Shown: piece by piece, positions 1-5,430 of the stretch
Position numbering within the stretch: position 1 is the first letter of the stretch
Layout: each line of letters starts with the position of its first letter
Assembly: GCA_003520455.1 (NCBI GenBank)
Contig: DOUV01000978.1
Span: 9,193 to 23,000 of the forward strand
Reading direction: 5' to 3'
Origin: Chloroflexota bacterium
Lineage (GTDB): Bacteria > Chloroflexota > Anaerolineae > Ardenticatenales > Ardenticatenaceae
Length of the DNA stretch: 13,808 nucleotides
Made by a program: the position numbers and the translations under genes
The notes under the pieces: generated by a model
Seen by the model: only the letters and a program-made list of their open reading frames with translations
What the model was told of the DNA's origin: nothing
Databases searched by the model: none

Positions 1-98
1 GTCTGAGGACTTGACCGATGCTCCAGGTTGGGGTGTGCGAGGCGAGGTATCAAGGGTTTCCTCCTCAGGCCCAGGCTGCTCGTCCCCGGTACAATGCG

Positions 99-920
99 GT
101 GATTCAACTCCTGATCGGTCTTGGCCTGGGGCTCCTGATTGCTGGCCTCGGCTACTGGCGCAGAGCGCTCTCCCGGAGCGGGGCGCTCGCGGCGGTAGTG
201 GTTGGTGCGGTGGTCTTCGGCCTCGGCGGGCTGGCCTGGGGGGTCCTGCTGGTCGCCTTTTTTAGCTCGTCGTCGCTCCTCTCGTCTTACAGCCCGGCTC
301 GTAAGGCCCAAGTAGTGGAAAAATTCGAAAAGGGCAGCCGCCGCGACGCGACCCAAGTCCTCGCGAATGGGGGCTGGGTGACGCTCCTGGCCGTGTTGGC
401 CTGGTTTCGGCCGGCGCCCTGGCTTTTTCCCGCCGCTGTGGGCGCGCTCGCCGCGGCCAACGCCGATACCTGGGCGACCGAGTTGGGTGTCCTCAGCCCG
501 ACTCCGCCACATCTCATCACCACGGGCGAGCCCGTGCCCCCCGGCACCAGCGGCGCTGTCTCGCGGTTGGGCACGATGGCAGCGTTGACCGGGGCGCTTT
601 TTATTGGCTTCGTGGCCACAGCCACGGCGGTCGCCGGCTACGCCGGGCCACGATTCGATCAGCCGCCGGCCTGGTCAGGGTTGTTCGGAACTGCCGGCGG
701 GCTCGTCGGCGCCCTCTTCGACAGTGTGTTGGGTGCGACGGTGCAGCGCATCAACTACTGCCCGCGCTGTGAGGAGGAGACCGAGCGCCGCATCCACCGC
801 TGCGGCACAGCGACCTCCCCGCTGCGTGGCTGGCCCTGGCTCGACAACGATTGGGTCAATTTCCTGGCGACGGTCGCGGGCAGCCTGGTCGCCGGGCTGC
901 TGGCGACGGTGGTACGCTGA
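99..920 (+). CDS. DUF92 (COG1836/TIGR00297) integral membrane protein
   Basis: A 273-residue polytopic membrane protein of the DUF92 family. The plant member VTE6 is a phytyl-phosphate kinase, and bacterial members are mostly uncharacterised. Hydrophobic segments lie near residues 2-18, 28-60, 92-122, 155-182, 195-212 and 253-271. Family signatures seen: RRDATQVLANGG (81-92), ANADTWATELG (120-130), PPGTSGAVS (148-155) and a DSVLGATVQ block (208-216). A CPRC motif (221-224) followed by Cys235 could bind a metal. I chose the GTG at 99 because the hydrophobic N-terminus begins there; the 27 codons upstream, back to an ATG at 18, look unlike the family. No Shine-Dalgarno precedes the GTG, but a TACAAT box (90-95) lies just upstream, so a very short or absent leader is possible. 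The family call is firm; substrate and reaction here are unknown. Confidence 0.85.
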   Translation: MIQLLIGLGLGLLIAGLGYWRRALSRSGALAAVVVGAVVFGLGGLAWGVLLVAFFSSSSLLSSYSPARKAQVVEKFEKGSRRDATQVLANGGWVTLLAVLAWFRPAPWLFPAAVGALAAANADTWATELGVLSPTPPHLITTGEPVPPGTSGAVSRLGTMAALTGALFIGFVATATAVAGYAGPRFDQPPAWSGLFGTAGGLVGALFDSVLGATVQRINYCPRCEEETERRIHRCGTATSPLRGWPWLDNDWVNFLATVAGSLVAGLLATVVR

Positions 921-1019
921 GTGCAACGTGCAACATGATGGGTGTACCTCACAGCTCGCCATTCTTAACCGGCTGCCAAGAGTTCGCGCCAGGCCCTTGT
1001 CGTCACACACGGAGTGCCA

Positions 1020-1997
1020 ATGAACTACCGCCTCCTCGGCACGACAGCCTTGCAGGTCTCAGAGGTCGGCCTGGGGTTGTGGGCCATCGGTGGCGATGCC
1101 TGGGGACCGGTCGATGACCAGGCGTCGTTGGCCGCCATTCAGCGTGCGTGGGAGCTCGGTGTCAACTTCTTCGACACCGCCGATGTCTACGGGCACGGCC
1201 ACAGCGAGGAGCTGCTGGGCCGTTTCCTCAAAACGGTGCCGCGGGATCAGGTTCTCGTTGCCACCAAGGTCGGGCTGTGGCGTGGGAACCGCCCGAATCC
1301 CTACAACGACCCGCGGCTCATCATCGCTGACTGCGAGGCCAGCCTCAAACGTCTGGGTACGGACTTCATCGATGTCTACCAGAAGCACGTCTCCTGGGAT
1401 GAGAACACCGATGTGTTTGCGACAGCGTTCCGTCAGCTCAAAGAGCAAGGCAAGGTGCGCTGTGTGGGGCTCTCCTCCAACGATCTGGCCGCCGTCCGGC
1501 GCTTCAACCAGGTGATTGGCGGGCTGGACACCCTCCAACTCGACTACAGTCTGCTCAACCGACAGCCTGAAAAGGAAACCTTGCCCTTGTGCCAGCAACA
1601 CGGCATCGGCGTCATTGCTCGCGGCCCACTGGCGATGGGAAAGCTCACCGGCAAATTCACCCCGGCAAGCACCTTCCCCGACGGGGACATCCGCCGCGGC
1701 TGGCTGGAGGGTGCAAGCCGCGAGCGTTTCGTGCACGATCTGGAGAGCGTGGAGCAACTCCGCTTCCTGGCGGAGGGTCGGACGTTGACACAGGCCGCGC
1801 TGGCCTACGTGTTGGCGCAGGCGGCAGTCTCGACGACCATCCCCGGTGCAAAGAATCCTGAGCAAGTCGCGGAGAACGTACAGGCCGTGGAGCGGCCTTT
1901 GCGTCCCGACGAACTCGTCCGCATCCGAAAGGTTCTTGCGCCGTCGAACAGTCTCTTCGCGCGACTCGTGCGTTGGGGCCGCGCCGCCTTGCGGTAG
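1020..1997 (+). CDS. Aldo/keto reductase
   Basis: A 325-residue NADPH-dependent oxidoreductase of the aldo/keto reductase (TIM barrel) superfamily, cytoplasmic, full length. The catalytic tetrad is visible: Asp52 and Tyr57 in FFDTADVYG, Lys83 in LVATKVG, and His123 in VYQKHVSWD. The cofactor-binding segment TIPGAKNPEQVAENV lies at 273-287. The motif order matches the YajO/general stress protein 69-like group that reduces small aldehydes and ketones; the true substrate cannot be read from sequence. The ATG at 1020 is preferred over the in-frame GTG at 1014 because GGAG (1011-1014) lies five bases before it. It lies 99 bases after the DUF92 gene on the same strand, so co-transcription is possible; no clear promoter was found in the gap, which holds a tandem GTGCAAC heptamer at 921-934. 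Confidence 0.93.
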   Translation: MNYRLLGTTALQVSEVGLGLWAIGGDAWGPVDDQASLAAIQRAWELGVNFFDTADVYGHGHSEELLGRFLKTVPRDQVLVATKVGLWRGNRPNPYNDPRLIIADCEASLKRLGTDFIDVYQKHVSWDENTDVFATAFRQLKEQGKVRCVGLSSNDLAAVRRFNQVIGGLDTLQLDYSLLNRQPEKETLPLCQQHGIGVIARGPLAMGKLTGKFTPASTFPDGDIRRGWLEGASRERFVHDLESVEQLRFLAEGRTLTQAALAYVLAQAAVSTTIPGAKNPEQVAENVQAVERPLRPDELVRIRKVLAPSNSLFARLVRWGRAALR

Positions 1998-2673
1998 CGA
2001 TCCGGGTTCACTCTCGTGTGAAGAGATGATTCTCGACTTTGCGCTCGCCAGCGCGGCAAGTCTCGAAGCCCTTGCAGAACGCCTGAGCGCGGTGCGAGAC
2101 GCGCCAGCCAGAAGAGCATCACGTTTGACGAGACAACCGGTTTAGCAATCAGGGCAGGAACCCGTCACGCCTCTTGATTTTTCCCCCGCGACGAAGCTAT
2201 GCTCGCAGCCAGCACGGCGCCGCGGCCCAGATGGCGATGCGGATCGTGACCACAATCAGGAGTCCGCCGCTCGTCTCCAACCTCCTTCCGCGTCCGAAAG
2301 TGGGTCAAGCCCAGACAGGGCCTGACACGCTCTGCCCCTGCCCGTCCTTGCCCCGACACTTTCTGCGGAATCTTGGGGCCGTGTTCAGGGCTGCGGCCGC
2401 GCACACCTTGATAGAAGCTGGATGGGCGAGGGCAGTGCCCTCGCCTCCCCCATACACACGATCTGAATAAGAGCGAAAAGAAAAGCGCTCAAATTGGAAT
2501 CCGATGCGCTGGGTGGGCAAGGGCAACGCTCTCGCCTCCCCCCGTGTACGCTGTCCCGATAAGAGCGAAAAGAAAAGACTCACCGTGGTCCTGGTAGGAT
2601 AGATAAGCAGTCTGCGCCAAACAACTATCGGTAACAAACCGTCAAGCATCTGTTGATTGTAGCCATACAACGA
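1998..2673. other. Intergenic region with no convincing gene
   Basis: Between the aldo/keto reductase stop and the 3' end of the minus-strand gene at 2674. Apart from the tandem hairpin repeat near 2421-2577 I see nothing firm. A 39-codon plus-strand frame (2026-2145) lacks a well-placed ribosome binding site. A 121-codon minus-strand frame (2305-2670) is largely made of the repeats. Neither resembles a known protein. Confidence 0.6.
2421..2577. repeat. Two tandem copies of a ~92-bp hairpin repeat
   Basis: Two units share a GGGC(G/A)AGGGC...CTCGCCTCCCC core (2424-2450 and 2515-2541) and an identical 19-base tail ATAAGAGCGAAAAGAAAAG (2467-2485 and 2559-2577). The spacing is 91-92 bp. In unit 1 the core is a perfect hairpin: GGCGAGGGC (2425-2433) pairs with GCCCTCGCC (2437-2445). 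In unit 2 the hairpin keeps most pairs but has one mismatch and one G-T pair. The text before each core (GCTGG(A/G)TGGGC) is also shared. A diverged third unit lies at about 3430-3540 across the minus-strand gene. No open reading frame explains the pattern, which resembles a small non-coding mobile or extragenic palindromic repeat. Confidence 0.8.
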
Positions 2674-3300
2674 CTACATGGTAAAAAAGCGTCGATTCAC
2701 TGCGTCAAGCGTGGCACGTACCGTTGAGGACAAATTGTCATCCTGGATGAAGCAGGAACCGAGAAGTTTCTCTTGGGTGTTCTGCACAACGGCAGTGAGT
2801 GAGACGAATACAGCAGGCTCATTCTGAATCGAGATGATCTCGGCGACGTTAAGCGTGAGTGTCGCCTCGGCGACCACAGTGTTGAGTGCCTCCAGCGTCG
2901 CCTGTGTGGCAAGCAGCAAGATATCACTGTTAGCAGGTCCCTCAGCCACCCCCTGATGGACTCTACCGTCACTTTTGAGGATCACCGTCACACGACAAGC
3001 ATCCTCGTGAAAAGACTGGTCAACAGCCTCGAGTTTCACGCGTGGTCTTATGAAGGGGGTAAGATCTTCGGGACGTAGTTGGACAAGGCTGATTTTGCGG
3101 TAGTCAATACGCAGATTGAATTTCAGAAGCAAGAGCGTTTCGATATCGCGGACAACTTTCTTAGGCGGTCGCTCTGGAGCGGCCAGAACATGAACCTTCT
3201 CGATACTGCCGTTGCTACTTTCTCTGAAGACGCGTACTGCAAAGATGGCCGGTAAGTGGCGAATGGCCTGTTCTAATTCGTCAACGCCGCTGTAAGACAT
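2674..3300 (-). CDS. Conserved-looking protein of unknown function
   Basis: 208 residues, soluble, no signal peptide or membrane helix. It appears two-domain. The N-terminal part (about 1-75) carries IEKVHVLA (33-40), RPPKKVVRDIETLLLLKF (44-61) and RIDYRKISLVQL (64-75), a pattern I associate with uncharacterised proteins of Chloroflexi and other bacteria but cannot name. The C-terminal part (about 86-206) alternates beta and helix (CRVTVILKSDGR, ATQATLEALNTVV, AVFVSLTAVV, ATLDAVNRRF), vaguely like the regulatory fold of 2-isopropylmalate synthase; that comparison is weak. The start is well supported: GGAGG (plus-strand CCTCC, 3305-3309) sits four bases before ATG, and a near-consensus promoter lies about 70 bases upstream. 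It stands alone, flanked on both sides by hairpin repeats. The gene is solid; the function is unknown. Confidence 0.85.
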   Translation of the reverse strand: MSYSGVDELEQAIRHLPAIFAVRVFRESSNGSIEKVHVLAAPERPPKKVVRDIETLLLLKFNLRIDYRKISLVQLRPEDLTPFIRPRVKLEAVDQSFHEDACRVTVILKSDGRVHQGVAEGPANSDILLLATQATLEALNTVVAEATLTLNVAEIISIQNEPAVFVSLTAVVQNTQEKLLGSCFIQDDNLSSTVRATLDAVNRRFFTM

Positions 3301-3368
3301 TGGACCTCCAAAGTGGAAAACGCGGGCAAGGGATCAGGTCCGCCTCTCTTCAAACAAGCGTGGCCGCT

Positions 3369-3397
3369 ATTATTTCAACAAACAGTGCTCTTGACAA
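3369..3397 (-). promoter_or_regulatory. Sigma70-type promoter for the 2674-3300 gene
   Basis: Read on the minus strand, TTGTCA (3392-3397) is followed by a 17-base spacer and AATAAT (3369-3374), each one base from consensus. Transcription would start near 3362 and give a leader of about 60 bases. Confidence 0.6.
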
Positions 3398-3429
3398 CTC
3401 TTCTCAGGTGCAGACTTTTAATGAAGACG

Positions 3430-3540
3430 CTCTTATTTGGAATACGGTGCGCTGGGGCCGGGGCGGAGGTGCGACGCACTTCGGAAAGTGCGTCGCACCT
3501 GATCCGCGCACGCGACTCCAGTTTGGGCGAATAAAGATGG
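3430..3540. repeat. Diverged third copy of the hairpin repeat with a strong stem-loop
   Basis: The left part, TTTGGAATACGGTGCGCTGGG (from 3436), matches ATTGGAATCCGATGCGCTGGG in the second tandem unit (2493-2513), and the right part (GGGCGAATAAAGATGG) recalls that unit's tail. The core is replaced by a perfect 15-bp stem: 3467-3481 pairs with 3486-3500 around the tetraloop CGGA. No T-tract follows on either strand within a few bases, so it is not a typical terminator. Confidence 0.6.
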
Positions 3541-4391
3541 GAATGGGGTCAGGACACCTCCATCCTGCTCCGCCCTGTGACCGGCTGGAGTGGCAGAGCG
3601 GTAGCGCGCTGAGAGGCACCTCCTGGGCTGCCTTTGGTGAACGTCGAGGGGCAGAAGCTGTGGCTAGCGTCAGTGTGAGTGTATTGAGCAACTCCTGGTC
3701 GGGCACGTTCATCCTGGTTGTTCTTGAAGGTGGTGCGCCCCGTTGGCGGGGACCGGGATTATCTCTGGTGTCCGCAGTCGTCTCACACCGAGAAGTTATC
3801 TGAGGACGAGGTCACGCACGCGCTTGCGGGCGGCCTGGTGGTGAGGCGGTTCGACTTTGCGGATCATCCGCGCCTGTTCTGCCCTCAGACACGTCACGAC
3901 AAACGGGGATAGATGTCTGGAGTCGCGGCAGGTGGGATCGGCGGCATCAGGGAGGGCCCACTTCAGGCCGGCAAGCTTCCCCGCTGTTCGCCGTTGACCG
4001 GTGAATTGGCGAACGTCTATCAGTGGTTGGATCATCGCTGCTAGAGAGTACACTCCAGACTCGCCGCTAGCCACTGGAGCCATCGTCGCTTCCACTGATA
4101 TAGCTTCGATCAGTGTGGAGGGCGTTGCCAGCCGTCGGATGTGGATTCGCGCGCTGTTCGACCCACCGCAGGCTATCAAGACCGCCAGGGGGAGAAGGAG
4201 CCGTGCTGCGATTGCATGGGGAGGCTGCAATCACACCTTCGAGATGTTGGTAGCGTTTGTTTCCAAATGAGTTAAACGCGCCGAACTGGAGAATTCGCAC
4301 GGGGTTGGGTGAAATTTCAATCGGCAGTTGAAATGGGAATAGGTTTGAGTGACAGGACTTACGCAGTAGGTTGAATTGCGGACGGAGTATC
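3541..4391. other. Gene-poor, possibly decayed region
   Basis: About 850 bases with only short overlapping frames on both strands, none with a recognisable domain, credible start or ribosome binding site. A small stem-loop, ATTTCAA (4314-4320) with TTGAAAT (4328-4334), and a CAGGACTTACGCA box (4353-4365) that reminds me of insertion-sequence ends are present; no partner inverted copy was found. This may be remnant mobile DNA, but no transposase could be identified. Confidence 0.4.
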
Positions 4392-4437
4392 GGCTTGGAG
4401 TGCGCGCTTCAGCGCGCTGAAGCGCGCACTCCAAGCC
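4392..4437. repeat. Perfect 46-bp palindrome
   Basis: Bases 4392-4414 are the exact reverse complement of 4415-4437 with no spacer, arms GGCTTGGAGTGCGCGC... The centre is GCG/CGC. No T-tract follows on either strand. This is far too long for chance and resembles extragenic palindromes or the ends of small mobile repeats. Confidence 0.85.
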
Positions 4438-4662
4438 AAATGCCGCTTCTTTGAGCCGTTCTGCCTCGCACCGCGTACGTCCTGTGAGTGAGACGAGGTC
4501 CGTGGGGAGGTGGCGGGCCTCGCATGGGAGGACATCGGGTGAGGGTCTCGGCCAGGAGGTCGCGGCGGTGATGAGACAGGAAGTCTGGACTGCGGTCGAC
4601 GTCATTCAGCCGGCGCACAAACCGGATGGGGAAATCTGAAGTAAACTGTAAGGGAGAAGAAG
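4438..4662. other. Short intergenic stretch, nothing recognised
   Basis: Between the palindrome and the promoter at 4663. Short frames on both strands have no recognisable motif. I see no RNA gene. Confidence 0.4.
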
Positions 4663-4691
4663 TTGCCGTGTGCTCTGAACCATGGTAGAAT
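4663..4691 (+). promoter_or_regulatory. Sigma70-type promoter upstream of the truncated pyrophosphatase ORF
   Basis: TTGCCG (4663-4668), a 17-base spacer, then TAGAAT (4686-4691). Transcription would begin near 4698, directly at the TTGTCACA boxes. Confidence 0.5.
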
Positions 4692-4699
4692 CGTGCCGT

Positions 4700-4738
4700 T
4701 TGTCACAAAGTCACAATGGGTTGTCACATTGTGGCAAC
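4700..4738 (+). promoter_or_regulatory. Repeated TTGTCACA boxes with alternative hairpins
   Basis: TTGTCACA occurs at 4700-4707 and 4721-4728, exactly 21 bp apart (two helical turns), with a third partial GTCACA at 4710-4715. The second box also forms an inverted repeat GTTGTCAC (4720-4727)/GTGGCAAC (4731-4738). A competing hairpin, CACAATG (4712-4718)/CATTGTG (4727-4733), uses the same bases. The boxes sit at the predicted transcription start, as expected of a repressor operator, or could act as an RNA switch before the hairpin at 4742. Confidence 0.4.
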
Positions 4739-4741
4739 AGC

Positions 4742-4786
4742 CAGCTCTCGAGAACTGTGGTCAACTCGCGAGCTGACTCTTTTTTT
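4742..4786 (+). terminator. Terminator-like hairpin followed by seven T
   Basis: CAGCTCTCGAG (4742-4752) pairs with CTCGCGAGCTG (4765-4775) with one internal mismatch, and a run of seven T (4780-4786) follows four bases later. It would end a transcript of only about 90 bases from the promoter at 4663, giving either a small RNA or an attenuated leader. Confidence 0.5.
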
Positions 4787-4814
4787 GCGTTGAGCCGGAG
4801 ATCGCCTTCCTGAT

Positions 4815-4834
4815 ACCAGGACGATCGTCCCGGT
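4815..4834. promoter_or_regulatory. 20-bp operator-like palindrome
   Basis: A perfect 12-bp palindrome GGACGATCGTCC (4819-4830) is extended to ACC...GGT at 4815-4834 with one mismatch per arm. It lies between the terminator-like hairpin and the truncated pyrophosphatase ORF. The binding protein is unknown. Confidence 0.35.
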
Positions 4835-4835
4835 T

Positions 4836-4900
4836 CCCACGCCTCTCTGTTCTCCCCTCGCTGTCGGCATCTTTTCCACGCGTCACCGTGGGAGAGAGGC
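4836..4900 (+). promoter_or_regulatory. Leader with crossing complementary segments (possible pseudoknot)
   Basis: GCCTCTCT (4841-4848) is complementary to AGAGAGGC (4893-4900), and CCCAC (4836-4840) is complementary to GTGGG (4888-4892). The two pairings cross, so they form a pseudoknot or alternative folds. A third option, CACG (4877-4880)/CGTG (4887-4890), competes. The ribosome binding site of the following ORF lies 28 bases further on. Confidence 0.25.
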
Positions 4901-4938
4901 CATAACCGAACAGACAGATTGTTGTGTGGAGGAATTGG

Positions 4939-5238
4939 ATGGATGCGCTGAGGAGCATTGCCGGGCTCGGCGCCGGGGCATCGAGCCTGGCCCTTTTCGG
5001 CCGGGGCGGCGGTGAAAGCTACACCAAGGCGGCCGACATCGGTGCCGATTCCGTGGGGAAGATCAAGCAGGACATGCCTGAGGACAACCCGCACTCGACC
5101 CAGGCCGCTGGACGCCTTGTCGCGATCGGTTTTTGGAATATAATTCCGCCGTTCGCTGGGTGGCAGCGTCGTTGTACGACCACATCCAGTAGCCTGTGGT
5201 ACCTGGACTCTCGCGGACCTGCGACGACTCATCGCTGA
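4939..5238 (+). pseudogene. Truncated membrane pyrophosphatase fragment in a chimeric 99-codon ORF
   Basis: Residues 9-51 align without gaps to residues 183-225 of the intact pyrophosphatase encoded at 5431-7626; I count about 28 identities in 43 positions. They cover the membrane segment GASSLALF and the substrate loop YTKAADIGADSVGKIK. The rest of the roughly 730-residue enzyme is missing. The catalytic loop pattern D-x7-K-x-E is damaged: the Glu (Glu217 in the intact protein) is Lys43 here, and a conserved Gly is Glu26. After about residue 61 the sequence is unrelated. It cannot pump or hydrolyse PPi by itself. Yet it has ATG at 4939 with GGAGG (4928-4932) six bases upstream, a promoter at 4663 and a small terminator right after its stop, so it may still be expressed. 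The divergence argues against recent duplication of its neighbour; GASSLALF looks more like the K+-dependent subfamily (inference). Confidence 0.7.
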
Positions 5239-5245
5239 AAGCGGG

Positions 5246-5263
5246 AGCCTCACAGGCTTTTTT
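5246..5263 (+). terminator. Small rho-independent terminator after the truncated ORF
   Basis: AGCCT (5246-5250), loop CAC, AGGCT (5254-5258), then a T run to 5263, beginning eight bases after the stop codon at 5238. The stem is short, so efficiency is uncertain. Confidence 0.45.
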
Positions 5264-5304
5264 GTTGGGCGGGTTCTCGGCGGTCAACGTTCCGCTTCTG
5301 TATG

Positions 5305-5351
5305 ACTATTGATAGTTGAATGGTTAACAGCATTCTATTCGCCTGTAGACT
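5305..5351 (+). promoter_or_regulatory. Candidate hppA promoter with upstream dyad
   Basis: TTAACA (5324-5329), a 16-base spacer, then TAGACT (5346-5351). A dyad ACTATTGATAGT (5305-5316) lies just upstream of the -35 box and could be an operator. A start near 5358 gives a leader of about 70 bases. Confidence 0.4.
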
Positions 5352-5430
5352 GATATGACGCTCGATACGGGCCCCTGGTCTGGGCACTGGTGCCAACGGG
5401 CATGCCTGCAAAGGAGGAAAGAAACAAAGT

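Noticed and set aside
18..98. Upstream extension of the DUF92 gene to an ATG at 18
   Set aside because: The 27 extra residues are hydrophilic and unlike the family; the hydrophobic N-terminus begins at the GTG at 99.
921..934. Tandem GTGCAAC heptamer
   Set aside because: Too short to interpret; no promoter spacing or dyad around it.
1059..1865. 268-codon minus-strand frame
   Set aside because: Antisense to the aldo/keto reductase; no domain and no independent signals.
2026..2145. 39-codon plus-strand frame after the aldo/keto reductase
   Set aside because: The purine-rich stretch directly abuts the ATG, so it is not a usable ribosome binding site, and no homologue is recognised.
2305..2670. 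121-codon minus-strand frame just downstream of the unknown gene
   Set aside because: Its sequence runs through both hairpin repeat units and it has no well-placed ribosome binding site.
3580..3630. tRNA-like D-arm text (GGCAGAGCGGTAGCGCG)
   Set aside because: No matching anticodon arm, T-arm (GTTCGA) or acceptor pairing nearby.
3718..4270. Overlapping 64- to 144-codon frames on both strands
   Set aside because: No domain, no consistent frame and no start signals; possibly remnants, but no transposase family could be named.
4314..4334. CRISPR-repeat-like hairpin ATTTCAA...TTGAAAT
   Set aside because: A single copy with no regularly spaced repeats and no cas genes.
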